The notes under the pieces were generated by a model, which did no database searches, was not told where the DNA came from, and saw only the letters and a list, made by a program, of their open reading frames with translations. 64,000 bases of DNA from Pseudogymnoascus destructans (lineage: Eukaryota > Ascomycota > Leotiomycetes > Thelebolales > Thelebolaceae). The translations under genes were made by a program, and so were the position numbers. This document shows, piece by piece, positions 21,475 to 32,725 of the stretch. How positions within the stretch are numbered: position 1 is the first letter of the stretch; each line of letters opens with the position of its first letter. The stretch is taken from the NCBI RefSeq assembly GCF_001641265.1, contig NW_020167543.1, positions 18,501 to 82,500 of the forward strand, read 5' to 3'.

Positions 21475-23246
21475 GGCCCTCTATCCAAATCCCGATGGAT
21501 GGAGCGGTTACCCAGGGGAAGAACAGCCTGTCGATTCTCGTCGACGTACGAGGAGTGGAAGCGTGGTGACCCCTTCGCGCGCTCGTTGACAGCGGCACAA
21601 CCGCCAACCTCATATCCCACTTAGTGGCAAAAGAGCTCGGGGGAGTGTGGGAACCAAGCTACACCACAGCAAGGGGTGTAGGAAGCCAGGAAATACCTCT
21701 CTTCGGGAAGTCTCAGCTCACCCTCCGCATCAAGGACGATGGGGGCAAGATGCAAGAAAGAGAACACCTCTTTGCGTCTACAGTTATGGAGGAATACGAC
21801 CTCATGTTAGGGTATCCATGGCTTCTCTGCGAAAACCCAGTGATTAATTGGACGCAGGGGACGTGGAGATTCCCTACTGACAACATCCAATATCTCTCAA
21901 ACGAGGAAGCGGAAGAGCTGCGGGGGCAAGGCGGACCAGTGTATGTAGCAATGCTACACCGAATGGACGACCCCCAGGAACCCCAACCTACACCAACAGT
22001 TCCAAGGGAATACCAATCTTTTGAGGATGTCTTTGACGATGAAGGGGCAGTGTCGCTCCCAGAATACTCAAAGAGGGCAGAGCATGCCATCGATATTGAG
22101 GAGGGGAAGCAACCCCCGTGGGGACCAATCTACAGCCTCTCAGAAAAGGAGTTGGCGACGCTTAGGGGTTACATTGAGGATTCGCTTCAGAGGGGCTGGA
22201 TCCATCACTCGACGAGCCCAGCTGGAGCGCCCATCCTTTTCGTCCCAAAGCCAGATGGCTCGAAGCGCCTATGTGTCAATTATCGAGGGCTTAATGCCAT
22301 GACAGTGAAGAATCGACACCCAATCCCTCTTATTTCGGAAATACTCGACCGCCTAAGCGGGGCCGCAGTGTTCACAAAGCTTGACGCAAAGGATGCGTAC
22401 CAGCGTATGAGAATCCGAAAGGGGGACGAGTGGAAAACTGCCTTCCGAACAAGGTACGGCCTGTTCGAATATTTAGTGATGCCGTTTGGGCTGTGCAACG
22501 CCCCCGCATCATTCCAGGCGTATATCAATGAAGCGCTCGCAGGCCTTGTAGACGTGATGTGCATTGTCTACCTTGACGACGTCTTGATCTATTCGAAGCG
22601 CAAGGAAGGGCATCCGCAACACGTCCGCACTGTTCTCGAACGCCTACGGAAGTTTAAGATCTACTGCAATCTAAAGAAGTGCAAATTCTCAACAAAAGAG
22701 GTTAAGTTTCTAGGCTTCATTGTGTCTACGAAGGGGGTCTCAATGGACCTATCGCGGGTCGAGACAATCACAGACTGGCCAGTGCCAACAACCTTCCGAG
22801 ACCTACAGGTCTTCTTAGGCTTTGCGAACTTCTACCGGAGGTTCATCGCGGACTATTCGCGTATTGCGCAACCGCTCACAGAACTCCTTAAGGGGAGTGA
22901 GAAAGGGAAGAAGGTAGGCCCGTTCCTCTGGAACGTTGAGGCAGCGGGGGCTTTTCAGACGTTGAAAGATGCTTTCACGTCCGCCCCTCTCCTCCGCCAC
23001 TTCGACCCAGCTCAGCCGATAAGGTTGGAGACCGACGGCTCAGGAATGGCGATTGCGGGAATTCTTACGCAGCCATATACCGACGTAGCGGGGGTCACAC
23101 GGTGGCACCCCATTGCCTTCTATTCGAGGAAATTGAAGGATGCAGAGATCAGGTATGACACCCATGATATTGAGCTTCTCGCGATCATCGCGGCCTTTAA
23201 GCATTGGCGTCACTACTGTCAAGATAGCAATTTTCCCATTATAGTA

Positions 23247-25105
23247 ACGTGCATGTATAACGAAAGTGCCAAACAAGCGAAAGTGCCAAAATCATGCGGT
23301 GACCAACCCCCCCAACTAAATGTTAAATTCCTCCACAACAAAACATGCGCCATAAAAATGATGAAAGCAAATTAGTGCTAGCTATCCAAGCTATGCAAAG
23401 CGACCCAAATTTGCGCCTTCAAGTTGCAGCTAGGATCTATTCCGTAGACCACCGCAAGCTACGTCACCGTTTACAAGGTGTACCTTCACGACGCGATATC
23501 CAAGCCAACTTACGGAAATTAAGTAACCTAGAGGAATCAGTTCTTGTTCAGTATATACTTGACTTAGCTGCTAAAGGGTTCCCTCCTCAGTTGTCTATTG
23601 TTGAAGATATGGCAAATCGACTACTTGCAACACGCGACGCACCACGCGTCGGGTCATGTTGGGCTTCAAACTTTGTTAAGCGCCATGTAGAGCTCCGGAC
23701 ACGCTTCCAGCGAAAATACGACTACCAGAGGCTAAGTGCGAAGATCCAGAAGTCATTCGTGGCTGGTTTGAGCTTGTATGGAACACAATTCTAAAGTATG
23801 GCATTAACAATGCAGATATCTACAACTTTGATGAGACTGGGTTTATGATGGGCGTCATCTCAAGCGCAACGGTAGTAACGAGCTCAGATGGGCGGGCAAA
23901 GGCAAAAAAGGTGCAGCCTGGCAATCGGGAATGGGTTACAGTAATCCAAGGCGTTAGTTCTCAAGGTTGGGCAGTGCCGCCATTTGTCATTGTGGCAGGT
24001 AAAAACCACCTTGCATCTTGGTATGAGAATAGTGGATTTCCAGCAGATTGGGTAATCGCTGTTACTGCAAATGGCTGGACTACAAACGAGAGAGGTATGG
24101 ATTGGATTCAGCATTTTGAGAAGCACACAAAGCCCCGGAGTGTTGGTGGTTATCGCTTGTTAGTCCTTGATGGTCATGAGAGCCACCACTCAGACAAGTT
24201 TGAGGAGTACTGCAAAGAACACAACATTATTACGCTTTGTATGCCTGCTCACTCTTCCCATATACTCCAACCACTTGATGTTGGCTGTTTTGGCCCATTA
24301 AAGAGAGCTTACGGTCGGCAAATTGAAGATATGATGCGGGCTCATATTATTCACATTACTAAGGATGACTTCTTTCCTACCTTCCACGCTGCATTTAACA
24401 TTGCAATGACAGAAAGCAATATTCAGGGAGGGTTCCGAGGTGCTGGGCTTCTTCCATTTAGCCCTGAGAGTGTAATATCTACACTTGACCTTAGGTTTAA
24501 GACGCCAACACCTCCAACCTCTCACCCAAACACCGCTCAACCATGGGTTTCTCAGACACCAAATAACCCAACTGAAGCTGTATCACAGTCTACTTTCATT
24601 AAAAACCGAATTGCGCATCATCAAAATAGCTCTCCAACCTCAATCTATGCAGCTGTTGACCAGTTTACAAAGGGTGCATCGCAAATAATGCATCAATTAG
24701 CATTGTTAAAAGCAGAGAACCAAAACCTGTGACAGGCAAATGAAGTGCTAAGCAAGCGCCGGAGAGCTAAAAAAACACGACTACAGCAAGGAGGATCACT
24801 TAGTCAACAGGTAGCACAGGAGCTACAGGACGAGAGGGACGTTGTGCAGCAAGTAGAGCAAGAAATAAGGGCAAGTAGTGGTCGGAAGCCAAGGGAAGAA
24901 ACCCATGCACGTCGCTGTGGCAAGTGTGGTGAGACTGGACACAATGCGCGCACTTGTCAGATTGTAATAGACAGGTCTGAGGAAGAGGACTCTGAGTAGT
25001 TTTAATTAATTTATATTGTTGTGGTGGATTTATCGCAATTCTTATGGGGTAGTCGCGATATTTTGGCACTTTCGCTTGTTTGGCACTTTCGTTATACATG
25101 CACGT
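23247..25105 (+). mobile_element. P2 copy 1, pogo/Fot1-type transposon (1859 bp)
   Basis: Terminal inverted repeats start ACGTGCATGTATAACGAAAG, with TA on both sides (23245-23246, 25106-25107). The motif CGAAAGTGCCAAA occurs twice per end, spaced 17 bp (23261 and 23278). The copy at 46430-48288 has the same length and only about four substitutions. It inserted into the RNase H region of Gy-B. Confidence 0.93.
23345..24999 (+). pseudogene. P2 transposase with C-terminal zinc knuckle; frameshift and TGA
   Basis: The first part (MRHKNDESKLVLAIQAMQ) holds the helix-turn-helix and the CENP-B/Tc5-like DNA-binding region to RFQRKYDYQR. One base is missing near 23731, after which the DDE core continues: IYNFDETGF, LVLDGHESHHSDK and QPLDVGCFGPLK. 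An in-frame TGA at 24730-24732 (QNL*QANEV, arginine expected) separates a basic tail and a CCHC knuckle CGKCGETGHNARTC. Knuckles at the end of pogo-type transposases probably bind nucleic acid. The second P2 copy has the same two lesions. Confidence 0.85.
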
Positions 25106-26930
25106 TACGGACGGATCATAATAATCTGATTTACTTCATGAAGAAAGTATCAATCAATAATCGGCAGGCCCACTGGATCGAGTTCCTAGCAGGTTTCGAT
25201 TTTCAGATTGAACATAGGCCTGGCCGCACCAACCCCGTGGACGGTCCGAGTCGCAGACCGGACTACGTCGAAACGCAACATCAAGCATTTGATGGGTTGT
25301 TACCCACGCTCCAGCAAAAGCTGTCCCGTGGTTATAGTGAAGCTGTAGAGAACAGCGAGGGCGATGCGTCGCAAAAGAGTACTCGAATCCGCGCCGTCTT
25401 CGCAAAAGCGGGCGAGCGAACGGTAACCCAAGATATCCTCCACGAAGTGGACAAGTTAAAGCTGCACCCCCGCGAGGGGCACGCAGAGGATACGCAAGCT
25501 TTCCTGCCTCGCTGTCGCGTGATGCGAGAGGCAGCTACAGAAGCACCGTACGAGGAGCCATCCCTTGATCTTCGCAAGCTCATCGTTCAAGTCCAAAGTG
25601 GTGACCCATTCTTGAAGGATCGAGCGTTGCGAATGACAAAGAAGCGTCCACAGACGGAAGGCGTAGAGAGAGAGTGGGCTCTTCATCAGGAAAGCGGAGT
25701 CCTTTCGAGGGAAGGCATCATCCCCTTTCCTCGAGACCCAGCCCTCATTGAAGAGCTCCTCCGAATCCATCATGATGACCCATTAGCAGGTCACTTTGGC
25801 GTGGCGAAGACCACAGAACTGCTTACTCGGAAGTATAAGTGGCCCAAAATGAGGGAGGACGTAAAGGAATACGTTAAGACCTGTCAAATCTGCCAGAAAA
25901 TGGTAGTGAAGCGTCACCGCCCATACGGCGAGTTGCAGCCGCTTCCACAACCAAACGGCCCAGGAGAAGAGATCTCCATGGACTTTATAACAGGCCTCCC
26001 ACCAAGCCTTCACCCGTTGACGAAGAAGGCGTACGATTCCATACTTGTAGTTGTGGATCGATACACAAAGTACGCCTTATATATCGCAACGAATAAGACG
26101 GTGAATGCCAATGATTTGGCAACGCTTATCCTCCGCTACGTTATCACAGAGTTCAGGATTCCAAAGGGAATTGTCTCCGATAGGGGATCTGTATTCACAA
26201 GTAGCTACTGGTCTTGCCTCTGTTATTTCTTAAAGATTCGCCAGCGTTTGAGCACCGCTTTCCACCCGCAGACGGATGGACAAACTGAGCGCCAGAATCA
26301 AACAATCGAACACTACCTTCGGTCGTATTGCACAAGCTCCCAGGATGAGTGGGTAGTACTCCTACCCATCACCCAGTTCTTATATAATAACTCCTTCCAT
26401 TCGACAATTCAAACAACACCTTTCCGGGCATTAAAAGGCTTTGATCCTCATATGCCAGACGTGAGTGTCGCGGACGCCCCTCAAAAGGGGGACGCACTCG
26501 AGCCGTTTGAAAGAATACAGAAGCTCCAGGAGGAAAGGGAAGTGCTGGCGCACCATTGGCTCCGAGCGACGCAGTCGCAGACGAAGCACTATAATCTCAA
26601 AAGGAAGCCAAAGGAATATAGCATGGGGGACCAAGTCCTCCTTTCCACAAAGAACATCAAGCTGCGGAGGCCAAACAGAAAGCTCGCGGAACAGTTCGTA
26701 GGGCCCTTCAAGATCGTAGAGATCATTGGAAAGCAGGCCTATAGGCTAGTTGCCATGGGACATGGGGATTCACCCAACCTTCCATGTGTCATTGCTAGAA
26801 CCACACCACAAGAGGCAGTAAGCTCACGCACAGGTCACGGATAGTAAACACAAGAGTAGAAAAGCCACATAGGGCATCAATTCGCTATTCTAGAACCGGA
26901 GCTCAACTATCTAATGTGGCGCAAGCGTTA

Positions 26931-28061
26931 TCAGGCGGCGACGTCACCATCTTCAACGCCGGAGAAGTCGTCGTTGGAGATGTGGGAGCGAGTGGGGGAG
27001 GGCTCTGGCTGACAGGCCAGCTTGGCCTCCAGCTCTAGGTCGTTGTCATCTTTGCCAGGGAAAGCCTCTGACTCCACCTCGCTATCGGAGCTCTCGTACT
27101 CCTCGCAGGTGGCGACAGCGGGATTGTGCTGGTGCTAAGAGAGGTTAGTTGGAGAACAGGAAGGGAAACGGGAGCGACGCGTACCTTTGCCTGATACATG
27201 TCAGCCTTGAAGCGCGCGACACGCTGAAGTGCCTTGATGTTGTCAGCAACAGAAAGGAGGGCGAGGCCGACGTCGATCTTCTCGGGCTTACTGTCCGCAC
27301 TGAAGGCGCGGCGGCGACGAAGGAGATTCTTGCCACGCTCGACGAACTGGGTGTACTTGGCCTGGCGGGCCTTGAGGATTTGGGAGCGGGCCTTGATGAC
27401 AGGGATAACCATCTCATCCACGTTCCAGGAAGCCATGAATTGCGCGTGCGCAACCATCATGCGATTGAATCTCTTGATCGCAAACTTGGGGATCTAAAAC
27501 AGATTAGGCTGAGGACAATCAAGCGATGCGGGGGATATGCGGAGGACTCACGGGCAAGCAGCGACAGTGTTGATCCGAGCAATACTGGCATCGGGCCATG
27601 CTGTTCGCACGGGTGCATTTCAGCTCCGTCTTGAACTTGAAGACGTTCTTGGAGCAGCGTAGACACATTGGGATGACGGGCTTCTTGCAGGGGGCACGCG
27701 AGGGGCTGAACTCCCCACCAAGAATGGAAGGGTTCGCGGGGCGGTTGAAGCGCTGTGGCGTGCCCATAGCGGGGAAGGCAATCAGGCGACGAGCAGCTCC
27801 TGCTTGGCTTGGGGCACCATCCTCACTTGCGACGGTGGCCGAGCGTGTCTGGCGCGGGGTCGCCTCAGGCGCGGGACGACGGGGAACGAGCTCATCATTG
27901 CCCTCGACAGATGGAAGGACAGCTTTACCCTTCTCCTTGGCCTTGGCAGTGGGCTTGCGGGGGCGAGTCTTCTTGGGGGCGGTGGTCTTTCCACCTGGCT
28001 TGGAGGGGCCAGCGGGAGTGAGCCCGGCTGGGTCCTTGTTGTCACCTTTGCGGGGAGGCAT
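26931..28061 (-). CDS. Antisense six-cysteine zinc-binding-type gene inside Gy-B
   Basis: The gene is complement(join(26931..27134, 27185..27493, 27552..28061)), 340 residues, with introns of 58 bp (GTGAGT...TTTTAG) and 50 bp (GTACGC...CTTAG); both joins keep frame. The N-terminus (MPPRKGDNKDPAGLTPAGPS) is basic and proline-rich. Residues 133-168 hold C-x2-C-x12-C-x8-C-x2-C-x6-C (CLRC...C...CQYCSDQHCRC), likely zinc-binding. Exon 2 is helical and basic (ARQAKYTQFVERGKNLLRRR); the C-terminus is acidic. There are no stops. It lies between pol and the polypurine tract, on the opposite strand from the element. Gy-A carries a relative at 34204. Function unknown; nucleic-acid or protein binding is inference. 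Confidence 0.72.
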
Positions 28062-28392
28062 GGTGGCGGCAGCGAAGTGCAAGAGAGTGTGTACTGTGAA
28101 GCTGTTTGAATTAGAAAAGGTTCAAGAAGACTCAAGGAGTCCACGTACCAAAAACAGAGGAGCTGCGAGGGTGCAGCGTTGTGGTGTGGAAGAGGTTGTG
28201 TTGTATCAAAACAAAAGGAGAAGCGAAGCCAGAAGTGGGAAATTCACCACAGCAAGCCAAAACAACAACAACAACGTGTAGGCGGGTGGGCTCCGCTTAC
28301 CAAGCGTGCCTCGCTCAATAAGCGGCCACCACCACACTTTACAATACGGGCCGAGCAAATCTCGGGATCGGGGGCTCAAAGGGGCTTGAGCC

Positions 28393-28408
28393 TCAAAGGG
28401 GGGGATAT
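28393..28408 (+). other. Gy-B polypurine tract
   Basis: CTCAAAGGGGGGGATA directly precedes the 3' LTR start TGTCACG and would prime plus-strand DNA synthesis. Its place next to the LTR, about 330 bp upstream of the start codon of the antisense gene, shows that the gene lies inside the element rather than beside it. Confidence 0.85.
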
Positions 28409-28623
28409 TGTCACGAACCGAATCACGTGCGGGCAATACTCACGTGCCCTTCAGTGCCAAGACGGAGGCATGTCGGTCCGGACAGGACACGTAGAACTAT
28501 ATAGTAGGAACGCGGACCTTCGGAGGAAGGTCAGCGTTCAGTCTTCGTATCAATAGACCAGGATTCTACGTATATTCCTTCCCGTGACTTCCCACTGCCC
28601 TACTCGCCAAGAAATCCTTTACA
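28409..28623 (+). repeat. Gy-B 3' LTR, complete (215 bp)
   Basis: It runs TGTCACGAACCG to ATCCTTTACA. A TATA box (TATATAG, 28498-28504) lies 34 nt above AGCGTTCAG (28533), the inferred transcript start. The right side continues directly into the DUF7924 N-terminal half. Confidence 0.9.
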
Positions 28624-29254
28624 GGGCGGGCGTAGGTGGTACTTTTGGCTTCTCTCGGGTTCTGATCGCTAGGTGTGGTAGAGCTGGCTTCCGATTGTTT
28701 ACCTCGAAGAGAAGATGACGACTTCCTCCTTGCAAGCAGGTGATTCATGTTCGCTTCTGGTATCCGATAGGTCTCGTACCGCCTGTCTTCAAAATCTTTG
28801 TTTATACCTTTCCTAGTCTGGTCGTCTTGTTTGGAATATTCCTCAGGCCAGCGACCTTTTCTTCTCCAATAATCAATCGGATTAATGTTGTACTTGCAGG
28901 CCACCACTTGACTAGATTTATCCCCGATAAATGAGCTTGTAACAGATGTTCGCGGTCGTTTTCGAACAGAATTGGATAGTGCGCCACTTAGTGGACTTTC
29001 GGATTCTTGCGGTCGTCTTCGTTTTCGATTCTCAGCTTTTAGAGGTTCCGAGGGGTTCTGTGGTGACCTTGAGTTAGCTGTGCAGGTGTCGTAGAAGAAG
29101 AGGGACATACCTCTTTCACTCTTGGAAATAGAGCTCGATGCGTATTTGTGTCCCCGGGTATGGTTCGTTCCTGGCGGCGTTCTAGATTTTTTAGGCGCGC
29201 ACTCTTGCGATGTGGTCGTCCTTTGTCGATACCTTGAGGTCTCTTTCCTATCAA
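28624..29254 (-). pseudogene. DUF7924 protein, N-terminal half (split by Gy-B)
   Basis: Exon 1 (29254-29111) reads IGKRPQGIDKGRPHRKSARL. A 53-bp intron (29058-29110; GTATGT...GCTAAC...CACAG) leads to exon 2 (29057-28624). This contains NPSEPLKAENRKRRRP, NPIDYWRRKGRWPEEYSKQD and MNHLLARRKSSSSLRGKQSE, then stops at the Gy-B 3' LTR. This is the usual N-terminal part of DUF7924 proteins. The expected ATG reads TTG at 29254, so the start codon may be lost. The gene continues beyond Gy-B at 20168. Confidence 0.72.
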
Positions 29255-29753
29255 TGATCAGTTGGAGTACGTTACAAGGACGAAAGATGACTTGCCATAG
29301 TCTTTTGGCACCGAGGGTTGCTGACCAACCCTTTGGACGTTTGGCTTTGCTTCACGAGGGGCCATATCGACTGGAAAGACGAGGGTCAAGACGTGAACTT
29401 ATATTACAGCGGGGTTTCAAATGGCCAAAGATGGGCAAAAGAGTCAGAGGTGCAGGGTAGGAGGCGACGGGTGTTGGTGGGGTGGAAATCGACGGGAACT
29501 AAGCGCGGGCACTATGCTGAATAAGGATTAGTTTGGAAGATGAGGTTATCTGCATGTTGAACAGCGCCCTATATCCAACCACTCTGTAATTGTGAGCATC
29601 TCTGGAATCTGACCTCAGTTGCACGGCAACTTGCGGTATAGGTTTACCTACGGCGGTCTGCTGGAACCGGGAGGTATGAATAGACAACAACTTTATTGCC
29701 ATGCAATGCCAAGCTGTACTGTCGCCAACACTTTAAGACCACGAGTCGCCTTG

Positions 29754-30070
29754 TCACGTTGTTTTTCCGATCCTCCGTTCGTAGCGCTGTCGCTCTGCTT
29801 CACGTTCCTGTTGCCGTGCTTCTTGTTCCCGAGTTTGTTGTGCTTCTTGTTCCCATTGTTGTGCTGCTTGTTCTCGTTCCCCGTCCTTCGCGACGAAGTC
29901 GTTCAGATTCTTGTTCGCGTCGTTGCGAATTGCCTCGCGGTGCTGTGCTTCCCTGCTGTCGCAGGGCTTCAATCTCCGATAACGTTTTCGAATGCTGAAT
30001 AAAGAGCTGGCTTTGAACCGTCGTTTTCAGCCATACTGACGGAAAACCTAGATAAACGCCACAGTCTTGT
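29754..30070 (-). pseudogene. Coiled-coil Q/E/R-rich ORF fragment
   Basis: Two minus-strand frames together read SQLFIQHSKTLSEIEALRQQ and then EREQAAQQWEQEAQQTREQE and EREAERQRYERR, a charged coiled coil. A frameshift separates them near 29890. No start, domain or family can be assigned. It resembles coiled-coil regions of fungal hypothetical proteins, and repeats of GAACAAGAAGCA-type codons make the region prone to expansion. Confidence 0.4.
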
Positions 30071-30129
30071 GTGTGGGGGCAGTGGCTGGTACGCAAGGCG
30101 GGCTGTGACCGGCTCCATCGCACTCACTC

Positions 30130-31034
30130 GATCGACTGGGATCACTGGTTGCTGGAGGTGTCAAAGGAAGTGGGATCTGCCTATCCGGCGGTGTCCCATC
30201 AGATGAAGGGACAGTAGAGCCACTGAAGCCACAACTCGGTTTCGGAAAGAGACATATTGTTGAATTGTGATACTGTCAGGCAGGTAAGGATATTTGCCGT
30301 AGTTATATTCAAAGTGGAAGGGAAGGAACACATGGTCGAAGGTGCATCAGGCTGGGCAAAGGGTTAAAGCCAACGTGCATGAGTGGTATTGCATTGTAAT
30401 GCCCATACGACGCATTACCACGACGTAAGGTCCAGTTGCGCCGTAGTTATCGACAATGTAACTGCAGAAAGTGCAAGGCAGACTTGATAGATGGCAATTA
30501 TTGTAGCCTGTCCAGTAAATTTAAGATACATGCATAGTCTGTCTCATCCATGATGCTCGCCGACTCCTGGCGAGAGAACAACAGCACCGTATTGAGGGCA
30601 TCCCGAGCCTCATCCCGTGTTAGCGGTTGAGTCCCCCAGCCCCAGACCGGACAACGGTGCCGCACTATGGATATTCACCTCGACCTCTTCTGAACTCATG
30701 ATTTTGGAGAAGCAGGAGACGGTAAACTGTCAACCCCCCTTCTCCGTTTTAGTGCTCGTCCAATATTGCAAGATTTGCGTTTAGCAGGCTTGGCTAAAGG
30801 AAGGCTTCCGCTTCTATGCCGAAGATTGTTCCTCAGTATTTTCGATATAGTGCTGGGAAATATTGTAATGATGTACGGTTACGCCCGCGCTACATCCCAC
30901 TGAGCCAAAAAGACTACAGTATTCCGGCTCGCCCGGAATACGCGTAACACGCTTTATATACCACATGTACTGTAACGGCGGCACCCGTTACAAATATTTA
31001 GCGATGTCGAGACTCGGCATTAAAGTCATACCTT
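30130..31034. other. Intergenic with a small ORF relic
   Basis: A minus-strand piece at 30697-30520 reads MSSEEVEVNIHSAAPLSGLG then, in another frame, RDEARDALNTVLLFSRQES and MDETDYACILNLLDRL. It looks like the remains of a short fungal protein, but I cannot name it. The rest of the stretch contains nothing I can support. Confidence 0.3.
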
Positions 31035-31613
31035 CTATAAACCCCAAACTTGCCTATAATAGAAGTTAGCGAAGTGAAGTAGACTTGATCCTAGCTCTGT
31101 CTTACGTCCTATTTCCGTTTGCTTTACTAACGGGTTGTCTTCATGATATTGTTTTTTCCATTCATCAGAAGTCAAAACTCTCCATTTTGCTTTTGGCAAG
31201 TCGAAAATCGGAAGAGTTTGGGGTATCAGTGGAGTTGGCGGTGAAGTTTCCTCGTTCCACAATGTCTGCTGAGTAGGGTAATCGTTGGGTCTATAAATTT
31301 GCCCTAAAGTTTCCTCGTTCCATAATGTCTGCTGCTGAGTAGGGTAATAGTTGGGTCTGTATATTTGCCCCGAAGCTTCCTCGTGCCACAATGTCTGCGG
31401 TTGAGTAGGGTAATCGTTGGGTCTGTACATTTGCCCTGAAGTTTCCTCGTGCCACAATGTCTGCGGTTGAGTAGGGTAATCGTTGGGTCTGTACATTTGC
31501 CCTGAAGTTTCCTCGTTCCACAATGTCTGTCGAGTAGGGTAATTGTTGGGCCTGTGCGTTTGCCACAAAGGTTCGTTCCATACTCGGTGTTCCACCCACT
31601 CGCTTCGCTCGTA
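31035..31613 (-). pseudogene. ORF with five coding tandem repeats, 5' end cut by P4
   Basis: The frame carries five imperfect repeats of 20-22 residues of the form RPNDYPTQPQTLWHEETSGQ (DNA 31240-31570). A C-terminal segment follows (KWRVLTSDEWKKQYHEDNP) to a stop near 31035. The upstream residues derive from the adjacent P4 terminus, so the true N-terminus is lost. Repeat copies differ by in-frame codon gains (QQ versus Q) and by silent and missense changes. The protein is not recognised; rapid repeat turnover is typical of surface or secreted fungal proteins, but no signal peptide can be seen. Confidence 0.5.
31240..31570. repeat. Coding minisatellite, about 60-66 bp unit, five copies
   Basis: Units begin TTTCCTCGTTCCACAATG or TTTCCTCGTGCCACAATG and end near GTTGGGTCTGTACATTTG. 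All unit lengths are multiples of three, keeping the frame open. Two adjacent copies (about 31376-31505) are almost identical, suggesting a recent duplication. Confidence 0.85.
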
Positions 31614-32432
31614 GGTGGCGACAGCAAGTTGTGCGTGCGACAGCAAGATGTGCGTACACCGCTATTTTGATATATAGAGAAAATAATAGTATTCTTCATA
31701 ACGTAGTATCTACAATGCCTCAAAATAATGATCCTACTATGATTGCTCGCCTTAATGAGGCCCAACAGTTCTTCTTAAAACAACCAAGTACATATACAAT
31801 TGCTTGGGTTGCAAATGAATTCAATGTCAACCGTGAGACACTCCGACGTCGTATTACGAGTACTACGTCTCCTCAATTACCCCACGGAGGTAGCAATCGA
31901 GTCTTATCTCAATCGAAAGAGACTGCGGTCTGTCAATTCATATACGACCAACTTGAGCGCGGGGTCCCTGCCAACCGATCTATGATACTACGGGCAGTTG
32001 CAGACTTACGACCTGATCGTACAATACCATCACAACGGTGGCTACAACGCTTTCTAAAAGCACACCCCGAATTTCATACAATTCACACGAAGACGTTAAA
32101 TACACATCGGAAGCAAGCACAAAAGAAAGAGGTGTTTGAGGAATTCTTTCTCACATATAACGCCCTTATTACAAAACATAACATTAAGCCATATAATTTA
32201 TGGAATGTTGATGACACAGGCTATATGATTGGGTGTTATAAGTCTACAGCTGTTATTGTACCAATCGGTGTAAAGCAGTGGACTGTTGATAATCCTGAGA
32301 ATCGGCTCTCTGTTACTGTAATTGAGGCAGTAAATGCAAGTGGTGCTGCACTTGCAGAAGCTATCATTATCCCTGGCAAACTTCATATGGATTCATGAGC
32401 CAAATGCTCTCATTATTGTAAATGAGAGCAGG
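31614..32432 (+). mobile_element. P4, pogo-type transposon, 3' truncated by a Gy-A LTR
   Basis: A probable left end begins GGTGGCGACAGCAAG after TA (31612-31613). It has the motif GCGACAGCAAG twice, 19 bp apart (31618 and 31637). The transposase starts at MPQNNDPTMIARLNEAQQFF (31714). It has a helix-turn-helix (WVANEFNVNRETLRRRI), the second DNA-binding segment and the start of the DDE domain (LWNVDDTGYMIG). One frameshift occurs near 32385 (IHEPNALIIVNES continues in another frame). The LTR starting at 32433 removes the rest. Confidence 0.75.
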
Positions 32433-32690
32433 TGTAAGGATGCCTTCTCGTCTCTCATTCTAGGGAGTAGACTCTGGGTAGCTGGAGCGTCACGTGTGAT
32501 CATTTGGGTGGGCTAACCGAGTCGGAACCGAGTCGGATGGGTTTCGGGTACTTGAGACAATCAACTCATGGGGTTCCCCGATCATCTTTTTTGTATCCTT
32601 CGTAGTAGACCTATAGGATAGCATCCGTTTAGCCTCCAACTCGCACTCTCATATGCTATTACTGTGAGCTGGGTGCCCTGTCTCCTTACA
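32433..32690 (+). mobile_element. Gy-A LTR (258 bp), first of a tandem pair
   Basis: It runs TGTAAGGATGCCTTC to GTCTCCTTACA. It is followed by only 35 bp of element leader (32691-32725: primer site plus CCTGCCGGGGACGGCC) before a second LTR starts. No matching 5-bp duplication exists around the outer remnant, so it was rearranged after or during insertion. Confidence 0.88.
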
Positions 32691-32725
32691 TTATACAAAA
32701 AATATCACGCCTGCCGGGGACGGCC

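Larger units (their letters stand above)
21495..26820 (+). pseudogene. pol: Gy-B Pol (protease, RT, RNase H, integrase), interrupted by P2
   Basis: Pol begins at ATG 21495, 20 bases past the gag stop. A TGA at 21567-21569 precedes PLRALVDSGTTANLIS (protease, DSG), where arginine would fit. Reverse transcriptase shows YLDDVLIYS; RNase H follows up to SNFPIIV. P2 (23247-25105) sits here at a TA; removing it with one TA gives PIIVRTDHNNLIYFMKK in frame. Integrase has the HHCC finger (H-H...CQIC), the core MDFITGLPP and DRGSVFTS, and HPQTDGQTERQNQ. A 1-bp loss near 26750 shifts the end; the corrected end reads HPTFHVSLLEPHHKRQ. No chromodomain follows. Confidence 0.85.
20169..28623 (+). mobile_element. 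Gy-B, Ty3/gypsy retrotransposon with antisense gene and nested P2
   Basis: The layout is: truncated 5' LTR (20169-20291), primer site (20294-20302), gag (20365-21474), pol (21495-26820 with P2 inserted at 23247-25105), an antisense gene (26931-28061), a polypurine tract (28393-28408) and a 3' LTR (28409-28623, TGTCACGAACCG...TCCTTTACA). The 5' LTR lacks its first ~92 bp because a deletion removed them together with part of the DUF7924 gene. No target duplication is visible for that reason. Integrase ends without a chromodomain, unlike Gy-A. Confidence 0.9.

Noticed and set aside
23725..23850. Programmed frameshifting in the P2 transposase
   Set aside because: No slippery heptamer is evident at the shift, and related P3 reads through the equivalent point (YQRAKCEDP) in one frame, so a lost base is simpler.
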